NCBI GenBank assembly: GCA_027491115.1
Contig: JAIXWV010000016.1
Location: forward strand, 74,657 to 138,656
Source of the DNA: Pseudomonadota bacterium
GTDB taxonomy: Bacteria; Bdellovibrionota; UBA1018; CAIMNF01
Reading direction: 5' to 3'
DNA length: 64,000 bases
Part shown: positions 36,873-46,453 of the stretch, piece by piece
How the letters are laid out: every line of letters starts with the position of its first letter
Numbering within the stretch: position 1 is the first letter of the stretch
Notes under the pieces: generated by a model
Seen by the model: only the letters and a program-made list of their open reading frames with translations
Told to the model about the DNA's origin: nothing
Database searches by the model: none
Program-made: the position numbers and the translations under genes

Positions 36873-37931
36873 TTAGCCGAGCAGTTCGTGGGTCAGGCCG
36901 TGGATGTCTCCCGCGGCAGTGCCCTTGGTGTTCACGTCAAGCACTGTCGTCCGGCGCTTGGTGGCTTCGTTCAGGTCCGCGCTCCGGTTGATCACCGATT
37001 TGGCGCAGTTTTCAGGAAACTGTGACCGGAGTTCGCCGAGCACTTCCTGGCTGATCACTTCGCGGTTGTCGTACATGTTCGGGATGATCTTCACATCGAG
37101 CGTGCGGCGGAATTCACGCTGCATCTCTTCGATGGTGGCCATCACGAGGGACATCCCGTGGAAGGAAAGGGGGTTCGTCGCGCAGATCACATTCACCCGC
37201 TCCGATGCCACCAGCATGGATCCGTTCAGGATCGACGCGGCCGGGTTGGTGTCGGCGACAATCAGGTCGTAATTGCCGGAGATCTTCTCGAGGGCCTCGG
37301 AAAGGCGATATTCGCGACGGGTTTTATTGTTGAGGGGGATTTCGATATTGCAGAGCTGGAGATTGGCCGGAATCAGATCGAGACCCGGGGCCACATTCAT
37401 CACGGCGTCCGCGATCGGAAGATCGTTGATCAAGACGTCGTAAATGGTCGGGCGCTCGTGGGCGTCCAGTACGTCCAGATTCACGCTCAGGTGGCCTTGT
37501 CCGTCCAGGTCGATCGCCAGAACCCGGTAACCGAGGATGGATGCCATCATGACGAACTGCGCCGTCAGGGTGGACTTTCCGGTTCCGCCCTTCACGTTGT
37601 AAAACATCTGAATCTTGTGCTTGGGATGCGCCGCAACATACTTGCTCGCTTCGTGCAGGACTTCGCTCACAATGCTGGCGCTTCCGGCCGCTTCCGCTCC
37701 TGCCCCCATGCTTTCCGGATTCACTTCCGGGTGTTGGGCTTCGTCAAACTCGCGGAGCATTTTGAAGAATTTCTGGACCTCTTCCAGGGCGATGATTTTG
37801 CGATCCACGTTGCCGATCCGCTTGCGTTCAGTGTGGATGGCGCCGTTGGACTCGAGAGCCGGGATGAGACTCTTGTCGATTTTTGCGAGTTGCGCGAACT
37901 CGTTCGGGGTGAAAACCAGTTGTTGGAACAT
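36873..37931 (-). CDS. parA: ParA-family partition ATPase with N-terminal DNA-binding domain
   Basis: A 352-residue ATPase. Residues about 5-65 look like a MerR-type winged HTH (FTPNEFAQLAKIDKSLIPALES, then KIIALEEVQKFF). The deviant Walker A motif KGGTGKST follows near residue 115, and the Walker A-prime region reads DLDGQGHLS, with Gly where most ParA proteins have Pro. The N-terminal DNA-binding domain is characteristic of plasmid-type (Ia) ParA, which represses its own operon. AAGGAGG precedes ATG 37931. The three palindromes upstream are likely its operator and/or the centromere. Confidence 0.88.
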   Translation of the reverse strand: MFQQLVFTPNEFAQLAKIDKSLIPALESNGAIHTERKRIGNVDRKIIALEEVQKFFKMLREFDEAQHPEVNPESMGAGAEAAGSASIVSEVLHEASKYVAAHPKHKIQMFYNVKGGTGKSTLTAQFVMMASILGYRVLAIDLDGQGHLSVNLDVLDAHERPTIYDVLINDLPIADAVMNVAPGLDLIPANLQLCNIEIPLNNKTRREYRLSEALEKISGNYDLIVADTNPAASILNGSMLVASERVNVICATNPLSFHGMSLVMATIEEMQREFRRTLDVKIIPNMYDNREVISQEVLGELRSQFPENCAKSVINRSADLNEATKRRTTVLDVNTKGTAAGDIHGLTHELLG

Positions 37932-37999
37932 AGATGCCTCCTTGATCTTTCCACTCAAGTGTAGAGGCTTGCCGTCAAAGATCCATCAAAATCTTCAAG

Positions 38000-38089
38000 C
38001 GGTCGCCGTGGCGACCGATCGAAGATTCATGCATCGGTCGCCACGGCGACCGGTCACATTCGGTATTTCATCGGTCGCCGTGGCGACCG
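38000..38089. promoter_or_regulatory. Three-copy palindromic parS-like array upstream of parA
   Basis: Three exact copies of an 18-bp near-palindrome, CGGTCGCC-GT-GGCGACCG, lie at 38000-38017, 38035-38052 and 38072-38089. The middle copy is reversed (centre AC). Start-to-start spacing is 35 and 37 bases, about 3.5 helical turns. The sequence differs entirely from the canonical chromosomal parS (TGTTTCACGTGAAACA). Location just before parAB implies centromere and/or operator function. Confidence 0.75.
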
Positions 38090-38103
38090 AAAGCGCGGCG
38101 ATC

Positions 38104-38889
38104 TCAAGAGCTCGCGCTCTGGTAGCGGCGCAAACCACGCTTCCAAAGAAACACGAGCGAGAGTCCGTAGAGTGAAAGCACGATCAATACGAGTCCGTAG
38201 TTCCACGCGCTCCCGCGACCGGTGAGGACTTCGGCGGGGATGGATCCCATGAAGGCGAAGGGGAGTGCGGTCTTGATCAGGTAGCGGATGGCTTGCGGAT
38301 AAAGGCCTTCGGGTTTGTTCGCAAGCGCATAAAAGGCGTAGTACAGGCGCGACACCATGATTCCGCGCTCGATCCAGAACACCCAGATCACAAAAAAGAA
38401 GCGCACGAGGTATTGGGTCAGGAGCCCGATCAGCACCCAGAAGGCGACCCCGAACCACGCGAGTCCGCCCGCAAACCCGGCCGCCTCACCGTAGTGGTGG
38501 ACCATGTAGAGGCCCAAAAACAGATTCACAATCTGGGTAAAGTTGATGTCCCGGAAGGTGGCCAGGAAGACCGCATTCGTGGGTTTGGTCAGAAGGGCGT
38601 CGAAGTCGCCGTGGTTCACCATGAACGGGAAGGTCCAGAAGGCGCGCTGGAAGAAGGTCGTGAAGAGGGAGTCCGAGGCGATGAAGAGTCCGAGAAAAAA
38701 GAACACCTGCTCGCGGGTCCATCCGTTGATCGAGAGGGTGTTCGAATAGATCACCTCAAAGAAGGCGAACTCGACCACCACCCAAACCATGTCGGCCAGG
38801 GTCAGGGCGATCGTGTTCGAGCGGTAGATGAACTCCCGTACGAAATTGTTTTTGAGGCTGGTCAGGAACACATCCCAATACACACGCAT
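38104..38889 (-). CDS. ABC-2 type transporter permease (COG3694-like)
   Basis: A 261-residue membrane protein with about six hydrophobic segments. Visible features are the opening FLTSLKNNFVREFIYRSNTIAL and the middle segment GDFDALLTKPTNAVFLATF, typical of the DUF990/COG3694 permeases that pair with a COG4587 permease and a COG4586 ATPase. It lies 3 bases after the second permease gene, last of a four-gene leftward operon. The exported substrate is unknown. Confidence 0.88.
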   Translation of the reverse strand: MRVYWDVFLTSLKNNFVREFIYRSNTIALTLADMVWVVVEFAFFEVIYSNTLSINGWTREQVFFFLGLFIASDSLFTTFFQRAFWTFPFMVNHGDFDALLTKPTNAVFLATFRDINFTQIVNLFLGLYMVHHYGEAAGFAGGLAWFGVAFWVLIGLLTQYLVRFFFVIWVFWIERGIMVSRLYYAFYALANKPEGLYPQAIRYLIKTALPFAFMGSIPAEVLTGRGSAWNYGLVLIVLSLYGLSLVFLWKRGLRRYQSASS

Positions 38890-38892
38890 GGC

Positions 38893-39696
38893 TCAGCCCC
38901 CGATTCCCTGGTAGTGGCGGATCGAGTGACGCCACACGAGTTTCACCGCCCCAAGCAGGGCCAGAATCCACAAAAGTGCGATCCCGAACTCGCGGTAAAT
39001 CTGGGCGAGCTCCCATTTGCCGAGAGCGATCTGGGTCGGGCCGTACACAAACAGATAAAACGGCGTACTCTTCCAGACCCAGGAATACTGGTCCGGAACG
39101 ATGGAGAGCGGGATCACTTCACCGCACAGGAGGCTCACCACCATGTTCTTCACCATCAAAACCGCAAAGGCGTTCTCCCAATAAAAAGCCGTGGCCGAAA
39201 GAAGCGCGCCGAAGAGGTAGCCGATCACGTTCCCCATGAGGGCGAGTGTGATCGCCAAGATCAGGTGGGCCAGGGTCAGTTGGGTGAAGGCGGTGGCGAC
39301 AAATCCGGCCAGCAGACAAAGAGTGGTGGTGTAGAGCTTTTCTCCGAAGCCCTGGAAGAACACGAACTCCACCACGCCTACCGGGCGGAGCAGGAAGTTA
39401 GAAAGCGTTCCGGTCCGGATGTGCTCGATCAACTCGAAATCATAGTCGCCGCCCCGGATCTGGCTGAAGAGCAGGGTGGTCCAGGTGTAGGCGATGAGCT
39501 CCGGATAGGCCATACCGGCGAAGGTCTCGGTGCCGCCGGACTTGAAGATCGCATTCCAAAGCATGAGTTGGATCCCGACGGGTACGATGGCCGATCCGAA
39601 GAGTCCCACAAAGAACTCCCCCCGGTAGGCCAAGGCCGCCTTGATCCCGTTCGTGATTGCCGCCCGTCTCCATTCCAGATGCCAAACGAGATTCAT
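38893..39696 (-). CDS. ABC-2 type transporter permease (COG4587-like)
   Basis: A 267-residue polytopic membrane protein with about six hydrophobic segments. The segment DYDFELIEHIRTGTLSNFLL and the following RPVGVVEF are characteristic of this permease family, where the homologous loop in the partner is GDFDALLTKP. Translation ends 3 bases before the partner permease and starts 10 bases after the ATPase gene. Confidence 0.88.
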   Translation of the reverse strand: MNLVWHLEWRRAAITNGIKAALAYRGEFFVGLFGSAIVPVGIQLMLWNAIFKSGGTETFAGMAYPELIAYTWTTLLFSQIRGGDYDFELIEHIRTGTLSNFLLRPVGVVEFVFFQGFGEKLYTTTLCLLAGFVATAFTQLTLAHLILAITLALMGNVIGYLFGALLSATAFYWENAFAVLMVKNMVVSLLCGEVIPLSIVPDQYSWVWKSTPFYLFVYGPTQIALGKWELAQIYREFGIALLWILALLGAVKLVWRHSIRHYQGIGG

Positions 39697-39706
39697 CCCC
39701 TCATCC

Positions 39707-40705
39707 TCAGTTCTGGTAGATCTTCTGGATGACCCGCTCGAGCGAGGCTTCCTGGATTCCGATGTCGGCCACTTCGAATTGGGCCAGCAATCTTTGGAAG
39801 GTCTCGGTCATTCGGGTGCGCGGGATGGTCAACAGGTAGGTGGTGGGGTCTTCCTCGTCCTTCTGGACCCGGTCCGTGGGAGCCTCCATCTTTCCGGCAA
39901 ATTCCTCGACCGCGGGCTCCGAAAGGAGCTTCACACGGAGCACGCACTCGTCCTGGCGGGTCAGGGTGAGCGGATTCCCGTCGAAGATGAGGGTGCCTTC
40001 TTTGATCAGGAGGATGCGTTTGCAGAGCTCCGAGATGTCATCCATGTTGTGCGAGGTCAGGATGATGGTCGCGCCCTCTTTCTGATTGTGGGTCCGGAGG
40101 AACTCCCGCAGGCGCTTGGCCGCGAGCACATCCAGGCCAATCGTTGGTTCATCGAGAAAGATCACCCGGGGCAGGTGGAGGATCGCACCGATCACTTCCA
40201 TCTTCATCCGCTCTCCGAGTGAGAGTCGCCGGATCTGGGTGTTCAAGTGCTTATCTACGCCAAGAAGTGTGGTGAGTTCTTCGACTCTCTTTTTATACAG
40301 CTCGCGCGGAATCTGGTAGAGCGCACGCAATAGGTCGAAGGCCTCGATGGCTGGTAGGTCCCACCACAGCTGGGCCTTCTGGCCCATCACGATCGAAATC
40401 TGCTTCCTGAACTCGAGGGACCGCTCAAACGGAGTGAAGCCGAGAACTTTGGCCTCGCCTGAGGTCGGGGGGATCAGGCCGGACAGGATCTTGAGGAGGG
40501 TGGTCTTCCCGGCGCCGTTCGCTCCGATGAGGCCAGTGAACTCACCGGACTGGATTTCGAATGAAATCCCTTTCAGTGCCTCGTGGGTCACATGCTCCGG
40601 ATTGAACAGGAGCTTTAAGGTTCCCTTCCATCCTTCTTCTTTTTTGACCGAGCGGAAGCTCCTTGCGACACCGTCGACCCGGATGGCTGGCGTGAGCGCG
40701 CTCAT
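39707..40705 (-). CDS. ABC transporter ATP-binding protein (COG4586-like)
   Basis: A 332-residue ATPase. Walker A is [12 protein letters not shown], the Q loop GQKAQLWWDL, the signature LSLGERMKME, and Walker B VIFLDEPTIGLD with switch histidine in SHNMDD. The C-terminal 90 residues after the ATPase core are family-specific. Its ATG overlaps the stop of the secreted-protein gene upstream (ATGA), so the whole set is one operon: secreted protein, ATPase, two permeases. Confidence 0.92.
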   Translation of the reverse strand: MSALTPAIRVDGVARSFRSVKKEEGWKGTLKLLFNPEHVTHEALKGISFEIQSGEFTGLIGANGAGKTTLLKILSGLIPPTSGEAKVLGFTPFERSLEFRKQISIVMGQKAQLWWDLPAIEAFDLLRALYQIPRELYKKRVEELTTLLGVDKHLNTQIRRLSLGERMKMEVIGAILHLPRVIFLDEPTIGLDVLAAKRLREFLRTHNQKEGATIILTSHNMDDISELCKRILLIKEGTLIFDGNPLTLTRQDECVLRVKLLSEPAVEEFAGKMEAPTDRVQKDEEDPTTYLLTIPRTRMTETFQRLLAQFEVADIGIQEASLERVIQKIYQN

Positions 40706-41664
40706 TCGACGATGAACCTGCGACCCACGAGCAGGGCCGGATTCAGTTCACCTTGCACAGAAGCGTTGTATTTCAGCTTGAAGGGGACCCGGTCTCCGAG
40801 ACCGTCGGCCTTGAAGAGGTTGTTCGCAAAGCCTGCGTCCACCGGAAACACGGTGATCAGTCTCGGGCGGGCCCGGTCCTTACCGTCTTTCTTATAGACG
40901 ACAGAGTAAATCAGCAAAGCCGTGTTCCGACCTGCCGTGTTCGGACGGGGGAAGGTCACGATGTCGGTACGGAGCTCGAGGGTGAACTGGTCGTTCCGGG
41001 TCCACTCGACCAAGCGGCGCACTTTGAGTGAGCCGAAAGGATAGGAGAGGAGCTCCAAGGGGGTGGTACGACCGATCTGGCCGATGGCCTCGTCGAGGAG
41101 TTTCACGGCGGGCTCATGATCCCGGAAGGCGATCTTTCCGGCGAACACGGTCAGGTTTGAAAACAGGGTCCCCTTGGGTGGGCGGCCTGAGAAGAGTCCG
41201 GCGGGAAGACCGAACCCGGATTCGATTTCGTTCCGGGTGTAGCGGAGGCGCTTGTGGCCGAAGGGCGTCTCGAGATTCGACAGGAGGTAACCGTAGGTGT
41301 GGGTCAATCCCGCGTGTCCATAGATATAGGACAAGTCATAGTTCACATTCCAAATCGTATTCAGTGCCTTCAGAACGGCCGGTGACACGGTCCTCCGGCC
41401 TGTGGAGAGGTGGCTCTCGTCGATATTCCGGCTCATCCCCCAAAGTTGGAACAGGAGGGGGGTCTCATGGTCCTGCTCGAGTTGCTTCAAGAACCCGGGA
41501 ATTCCGGCTTCGATGGCGTCCTTGATCCGGACCGGATCTTCCATTCCCTCGATGGTCCGAGTCACTTCGAACCAGGGGTGCTCCGTCTGGGCGGAGGAAG
41601 TAGGGGAGAACAGGGTCCCGAGCAGGGTCAACAGGGCCTGAAACATTGTGATTCTCGCTCTCAT
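40702..41664 (-). CDS. Secreted protein of unknown function in the ABC operon
   Basis: A 320-residue protein with a signal peptide (cleavage near SSA-Q, residue 25). No family was recognised. The sequence is mixed alpha/beta, has no cysteine and no obvious catalytic motif. It is the first gene of the exporter operon and overlaps the ATPase gene by 4 bases, so it probably acts with the transporter, for example as a periplasmic substrate or accessory factor. A later ATG at 41646 is possible. Confidence 0.72.
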   Translation of the reverse strand: MRARITMFQALLTLLGTLFSPTSSAQTEHPWFEVTRTIEGMEDPVRIKDAIEAGIPGFLKQLEQDHETPLLFQLWGMSRNIDESHLSTGRRTVSPAVLKALNTIWNVNYDLSYIYGHAGLTHTYGYLLSNLETPFGHKRLRYTRNEIESGFGLPAGLFSGRPPKGTLFSNLTVFAGKIAFRDHEPAVKLLDEAIGQIGRTTPLELLSYPFGSLKVRRLVEWTRNDQFTLELRTDIVTFPRPNTAGRNTALLIYSVVYKKDGKDRARPRLITVFPVDAGFANNLFKADGLGDRVPFKLKYNASVQGELNPALLVGRRFIVE

Positions 41665-41695
41665 GGAGGTAGTCTTGTAGCCGAAGGGACCCCAA

Positions 41696-42313
41696 ATGAA
41701 AAGCCCAGACTCCGTCGCCTACTACGAGCATCACGCCCACCGTCTCCTGGAACTCTCCGCCCGAACCCGCAATCCCGGGGAGTTGCTCCCCTTTGCCGAA
41801 ATCCTGACCCCGGGGGCGCGGGTCCTGGATCTGGGGTGCGGAGCTGGGGATGATTTGATCCTATTTTCCAAGGCGGGATTCCAGGGGGTCGGGGTCGAGC
41901 TCGGAGCCGTCCGGGCCCGGTGGGCACGGGAGAGGGTCCCCGGAGTCGAGATCCTCGAGCGGAACCTGCTGCTTCTGTCTCTCAAGGAAGGGGATTACGA
42001 CGCCATTTGGGCCAATCGCTCCCTTCATCATTTCAGCCCTGAAGAGACCCAGCGAATCGTGGCCACCGCATTCCGGGGTTTGAAGCCACGCGGAGTATTC
42101 GGTCTGATCCTTTACGAGGGAGCCGGGTCCTACGAGGACCGGGAGGGTGATCTTTCCGGTCCGTCAAGATACCTGCATCCTTGGAGCGAAAAAGCCGCCT
42201 GCTCGATGATCGAGCAAAGCGGCTTTCGTATCCGGAAGGTGGGACGTCAGCCGGCGGATCCGTCCCGGGGGCATCCGCTCCCGAGTCTGCTCCTCCTGGC
42301 TGAGAAGATTTAA
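41696..42313 (+). CDS. Class I SAM-dependent methyltransferase
   Basis: A 205-residue protein with motif I VLDLGCGAGDD near residue 43, an acidic motif II (GVGVELG) and the motif IV-like DAIWANRSLHHF. The fold is the methyltransferase-11 type. The substrate is unknown. Its 3' end overlaps the convergent Lys/Ala-rich gene by 4 bases. The start at ATG 41696 is 32 bases from the divergent secreted-protein gene. Confidence 0.85.
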   Translation: MKSPDSVAYYEHHAHRLLELSARTRNPGELLPFAEILTPGARVLDLGCGAGDDLILFSKAGFQGVGVELGAVRARWARERVPGVEILERNLLLLSLKEGDYDAIWANRSLHHFSPEETQRIVATAFRGLKPRGVFGLILYEGAGSYEDREGDLSGPSRYLHPWSEKAACSMIEQSGFRIRKVGRQPADPSRGHPLPSLLLLAEKI

Positions 42314-42813
42314 TTCGTTTTGGCTTTGGCAGCCTTGGTCGCACGAATGTTCGCACGCTGGGAGGCCATCACAGCAATGATGTCGAGGGCTTCGTAACGC
42401 AGATCGTTCTCATAAATAAAACGGTAGAAGTTTTCGATGTCCGGATGATGACGGAAATTCTTCAGGGATCCCGAGGCGGTCTCTGCTCCTGCCGTGGCTG
42501 CGGCCATGGCCAGTCCGGAGGCAGATGCCTGGGCCTGCGCAGCCTCAAGCTCTTCCTCTTCTTCTTCGTTGGTCTGACCTTCAGCTTGAATCTCAGCCTT
42601 CACTTCGAGAACCTTGGATTTCTTGTCACCCTTTTTGGTTTCGATGGCGAGTTTCACTTTGGGCTCGACTTTCTTGGTGCTCTTGGCCATGGGTTTCGCT
42701 AGAGCTTTGGTAGCAGCTTTGGAGGTCGCCTTGGCTGCCGTTTTTACGGTGGCTTTGGTCGCCTGGGTGGTTTTGGTGGTTTTTTTGCTCAGTTCTTTTT
42801 TTGCTTTTGCCAT
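42310..42813 (-). CDS. Histone H1-like Lys/Ala-rich protein with a conserved-looking C-terminus
   Basis: A 167-residue protein. Residues 1-60 are Lys/Ala/Thr-rich like histone H1 tails (repeated TKA, SKAATKALAKP), then comes an acidic stretch with EEEEEELEAA. The last 50 residues look globular (LKNFRHHPDIENFYRFIYEN and following RYEALDII). The basic tail suggests nucleic-acid binding. AAGGAA precedes the ATG. It follows the sigma54 activator gene by 31 bases in the same direction, so they may be co-transcribed. The product is unidentified beyond this composition. Confidence 0.75.
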   Translation of the reverse strand: MAKAKKELSKKTTKTTQATKATVKTAAKATSKAATKALAKPMAKSTKKVEPKVKLAIETKKGDKKSKVLEVKAEIQAEGQTNEEEEEELEAAQAQASASGLAMAAATAGAETASGSLKNFRHHPDIENFYRFIYENDLRYEALDIIAVMASQRANIRATKAAKAKTN

Positions 42814-42844
42814 GGGTTTTTCCTTCCGGGGTCAGGGGTTGGTT

Positions 42845-44227
42845 TTACAGTTTTGACTCGCTTTTGTCCAAGATTCCGTAGCGATGAAGCTTGTTATACA
42901 GGGTTTTGATGGTGATCCCGAGGCTCTGGGCCGCCCGGGTCTTGTTCCCTTCGTGGTGCTGAAGGCAACGCAGGATGTGGATCCGCTCGAGCTCTTCGAG
43001 GGCCATCTCGACCGGAGGCGGGCCGGACAGGGTGAGGGTCCCGCCCGAAATCGCCTGATCACGGATCGAGGCCGGAAGGTCCTTGGCTTCGATCTTGGAG
43101 CCGCCACTCAGGATCTGGAGACGTTCGGTCAGGTTTTGCAGCTCACGGATGTTGCCCGGCCAGCGGTAAGCCTGCATCAGGGCCAGGGCTTCAGGGTTCA
43201 GTCGGCTGTGGAGGCCGGGAGCGAAGTGCTCCATCAGGTCCTTGAGGTCTTCCATCCGGTCCCGGAGGGCGGGCGACTGGACCGTGATGGTGTTCAGTCT
43301 GTAAAAGAGGTCTTCCCGGAAGCGGCCGGCCTGGATTTCGTTCTCCAGGTCACGGTTGGTCGCGGAAACGATCCGCACATCCACCCGGATGGACTCTTTC
43401 CCACCGACGCGGAAGATTTCGCCCTCTTGGAGGAAGCGAAGGAGCTTGGACTGGAGGGAGAGGGGCAGTTCCCCGATCTCGTCGAGAAACAGCGTTCCAC
43501 CGTGAGCCACTTCGGCCAGGCCCTTTTTGGTGTTCACGGCACCGGTGAAGGAGCCCTTCTCGTGACCGAAAAGCTCCGACTCGAGCAAGGATTCGGTGAT
43601 GGCACCGCAGTTGATCGCCACGAAGGGCTGGTCTTTGCGAGGGCTCAGCTCGTGAATCCGGCGGGCGAGGAGTTCCTTGCCAGTTCCGCTTTCGCCGAGG
43701 ATCAGGACGCTAGCGGAAGTGGGAGCCACGCGTTCCACCAGGTGAAGCACTTCTTTGAGCTTTTTGCCAGAGCCGATGATGCTCGAGTGGGAGGCGGCCC
43801 TGTTCTTGGCGAGATTTTTCACGGGAGTTCCCAGGGTGAGGCCCGGGCGGACCGGGGCCAGCATCCGACCCAATTCGCTTGCGGCGAGCTCGACTAAAAT
43901 CTGCTCGCCTGCGGACCACTTGCCCTGTTCATGCGAAGCGAACAGGACGGCATTCATCTGTTGTTGATGGAGGCAGGGCACGATGAACACCTGATGAAGA
44001 GGTTCTACAATGCTCTGGCGCAGGCGGACGGCCTGGTCGAGGGTTCGAGGATCAAAGGCGGGGAACGACGATGCCGAGGTGAAAAGCTGTTGGGGGAGTC
44101 CACCCTTTGCATCGAAGCGGGCGATCGCGAACCGTGCGAAAGGAAGCTCGCGATTCAGGAATTCAAGACTGCCGTCGAATTCCTGCTGGAGCTTCTGGAT
44201 GGTGTGAAGAGCTGAGGGGCTTCCCAT
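42845..44227 (-). CDS. Sigma54-dependent transcriptional activator with N-terminal GAF-like region
   Basis: A 460-residue activator. An N-terminal sensory region of about 150 residues is GAF-like (weak). The AAA+ domain has Walker A GESGTGKE, the sigma54-contact loop GSFTGA (Ala to Ser in the usual GAFTGA), Walker [13 protein letters not shown] and the arginine-finger region [10 protein letters not shown] Fis-type HTH follows at the C-terminus ([20 protein letters not shown]). The start at ATG 44227 is the natural N-terminus; the frame upstream is nonconserved. Its promoter region is shared with the membrane protein gene at 44280. No sigma54 promoter was identified in this window. Confidence 0.9.
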   Translation of the reverse strand: MGSPSALHTIQKLQQEFDGSLEFLNRELPFARFAIARFDAKGGLPQQLFTSASSFPAFDPRTLDQAVRLRQSIVEPLHQVFIVPCLHQQQMNAVLFASHEQGKWSAGEQILVELAASELGRMLAPVRPGLTLGTPVKNLAKNRAASHSSIIGSGKKLKEVLHLVERVAPTSASVLILGESGTGKELLARRIHELSPRKDQPFVAINCGAITESLLESELFGHEKGSFTGAVNTKKGLAEVAHGGTLFLDEIGELPLSLQSKLLRFLQEGEIFRVGGKESIRVDVRIVSATNRDLENEIQAGRFREDLFYRLNTITVQSPALRDRMEDLKDLMEHFAPGLHSRLNPEALALMQAYRWPGNIRELQNLTERLQILSGGSKIEAKDLPASIRDQAISGGTLTLSGPPPVEMALEELERIHILRCLQHHEGNKTRAAQSLGITIKTLYNKLHRYGILDKSESKL

Positions 44228-44279
44228 AAGGTGCTCGGATTCTATACGCTCCGTGTAAAAAATGCAATAAAGAAATGGA

Positions 44280-46397
44280 GTGAAAAGATCGATTTTTTTG
44301 TTCTCCTTGGCTAAACTGAAACAGTGGCATCTCAATATCAGGAAAAGCACCTGGGTCATCCTTGCGGCGTATTCGGCCTCGGTGGCCTGGGCGTGGCACC
44401 AGCTCTTTCATTTTTTCACCTGGTATCACTTTGATCATGGGGGACATGCCTTTGGTGGGACCCAGCTCCTCGAGGTGGGCTACCACGGGTACCAGGATCG
44501 CGTCTTCATGGGGTCGATCCAGAATCTCTTCTACCCCCCTCTTGAGGACTTGGTTCTCGCCGGTCTGCAGCTGATAAGTGGATGGACGGGCTTCGAACTT
44601 TATCCCTTCTATGTTTCTGCCATCCTGCTCCTGTTTCTGGCATCCCAATGTTCGTGGGTATTGACCCTACAAAAGGGATGGACCCGGATGCTCTTTGCCG
44701 GAGGACTTCTCTGGTTGTTCCACATGCAAAAATTCGATTCTTCCAGCTTGCAGGGGTGGTCGATTTTTGATGCCGTGGTGATCGGACTCTCGAGTCAGTT
44801 CCTCTCGGGCATCGGATTTTTCCAACTCATGAAGGCTGCTTTCCAAAAGGAAAAGCTCTCCCGGGTACAGGTGCTGTTTTGGACCGGATTCTGCATCCTC
44901 TCTCACCTGATCACCGGGATTCTGGCCGGTCTGGTCTTTCTCCTCGTTGCTATCACCCATCGGTGGAGGCGCTCAGATGTCTTGCGGGGGATGGGGGTGC
45001 TATTCGCTGCGACCGCGTTCTTCACGGTTCCTTTTCTGGCATACAGAAATTGGATGATCTCGTCGACGATCTACTTTCAGCAGTCGATCTGGGTCCTGGT
45101 GCTCATGGGAGTTTCTGCAAGCCTGGCGCTCTGGCAACGCTGGAGAGGCGCACTCTGGCTCCTCATGGCCACCACTCTCTATGCACCGCTGATCCTGTTT
45201 CCTCATTTGGAGCAGCATTTCGGCTGGTCGATTTCCTTTCACTTCTATCGACTGGCGATGCCCGCTTGGATTTTCTTCTGGGCAGGATTGCTGTTGTCAG
45301 CTGACACGACACTGCCCCGTCGCCTGTTCCGAAGATGTCTCGAAGGTTGTATCGTAGCGGCACTCATCACCCTGGGAGCTCAGATGCGCCCCTGGTGGGA
45401 TGTTCCGACCGGGACTTTGCAACTCAAACCTCCGCTCGAGGTGCAGGTTTATCCTGAGGGTTGGAGACGTGGAACCGGGGGAAGGACCCTGGTGCTCGGC
45501 CGGACCCGGGCCTGTGATTTCGGACTCGATTACATTTTGCTCGGAGCTTTTCCCGGCTTCTCATCGATCCGGGGGCTGCACTGGGAAGGATCCACCGGAA
45601 ACGCGGTGATCAGCTCTTATCTGGTCACGCTGTTCTCGCCACCTGTGGTTCTGGATTATTTCTACCTGGAACTCAGTCAATGCGATGAGTTTGAACGTAT
45701 TCTGAAGGACGCTGTCGATGTGTTGGATATCGGCTACATTACCTACGGTGAGGTAGACCTAGGATGGATTCCTGAACCGAAGCGTTCCTGCTGGAAGCGG
45801 GTGCTCCAGACTGGATTGAAGGGAGCCTCTTTGACGCCCGGTGGAAGCTTCCGGTTCCAAGGGGAAGATCACAAAATTCTCATCGTCGATCCGAGCCTCC
45901 ATGCTCGCGCGGTCTTCTTCAATCCGCACGAATCTTATTTCGCAAATCCTTCTGGGAAGTATCCCTACTTCGGTGGGCCAGTTCTGGGCCGAATGAAGGC
46001 CGCCGTAGACGGCCTTTCTACCCGCTCACCCGGAATTTTTCCTGAGAATCGTGATCAATTCGAAAAAGAGTTGCTTCACGAATCCCAAACAACAGTCCCT
46101 CCCGGGATTCCGCAGTACACGCAGGATCCAGAGGGGCGATACCACTTTGATTTACCGTCTTCCGGTGCTTGGGTTCATCTCAGGGTTCACCCGCAGCCCG
46201 GAATGCGGATCCGGGACGAGGCGGGTCGAGACCTGCCCCTGTACAAAGCTTATCCAGGATTGGTGTTCCGCGGGGCCGGCAAAGTGACGGTCGAATACCG
46301 GAGGCCTTGGGTGATGGGGTTTTCTTACTGCATCTCGGCCGCCTTTTGGCTTGTGCTTTTGTTCCGTCGACTGCGGAAATCAATGGTTTTCGTCTAA
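44280..46397 (+). CDS. Large polytopic membrane protein with C-terminal extracytoplasmic region
   Basis: A 705-residue protein. The first 370 residues hold about nine to ten hydrophobic segments with short loops, including [15 protein letters not shown]. Residues 370-680 are a soluble domain, and a final TM ([15 protein letters not shown]) and basic tail end it. The layout recalls membrane GT-C-type or PTPS-like integral proteins, but no catalytic motif was certain. The start is GTG at 44280. It directly precedes the secreted cysteine-rich gene cluster and may belong to its export or anchoring, which is inference. Confidence 0.7.
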   Translation: MKRSIFLFSLAKLKQWHLNIRKSTWVILAAYSASVAWAWHQLFHFFTWYHFDHGGHAFGGTQLLEVGYHGYQDRVFMGSIQNLFYPPLEDLVLAGLQLISGWTGFELYPFYVSAILLLFLASQCSWVLTLQKGWTRMLFAGGLLWLFHMQKFDSSSLQGWSIFDAVVIGLSSQFLSGIGFFQLMKAAFQKEKLSRVQVLFWTGFCILSHLITGILAGLVFLLVAITHRWRRSDVLRGMGVLFAATAFFTVPFLAYRNWMISSTIYFQQSIWVLVLMGVSASLALWQRWRGALWLLMATTLYAPLILFPHLEQHFGWSISFHFYRLAMPAWIFFWAGLLLSADTTLPRRLFRRCLEGCIVAALITLGAQMRPWWDVPTGTLQLKPPLEVQVYPEGWRRGTGGRTLVLGRTRACDFGLDYILLGAFPGFSSIRGLHWEGSTGNAVISSYLVTLFSPPVVLDYFYLELSQCDEFERILKDAVDVLDIGYITYGEVDLGWIPEPKRSCWKRVLQTGLKGASLTPGGSFRFQGEDHKILIVDPSLHARAVFFNPHESYFANPSGKYPYFGGPVLGRMKAAVDGLSTRSPGIFPENRDQFEKELLHESQTTVPPGIPQYTQDPEGRYHFDLPSSGAWVHLRVHPQPGMRIRDEAGRDLPLYKAYPGLVFRGAGKVTVEYRRPWVMGFSYCISAAFWLVLLFRRLRKSMVFV

Positions 46398-46453
46398 AAA
46401 AAAAGGAAGAGCTTTGAAAACCGAGCTGTTAAGATGTGGTGAGAGGGTTTCGC

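Noticed and set aside
37932-38103. Canonical parS (TGTTTCACGTGAAACA)
   Set aside because: Not present; only the GC-rich palindromes occur here.
38293-39732. Long plus-strand frame opposite the ABC permeases
   Set aside because: It has no domain and is rich in charged residues in shadow fashion; the minus-strand permeases have membrane segments and partner genes.
44228-44279. Sigma54 promoter between the activator and the membrane protein gene
   Set aside because: No TGGCAC-N5-TTGCA pattern was found on either strand.
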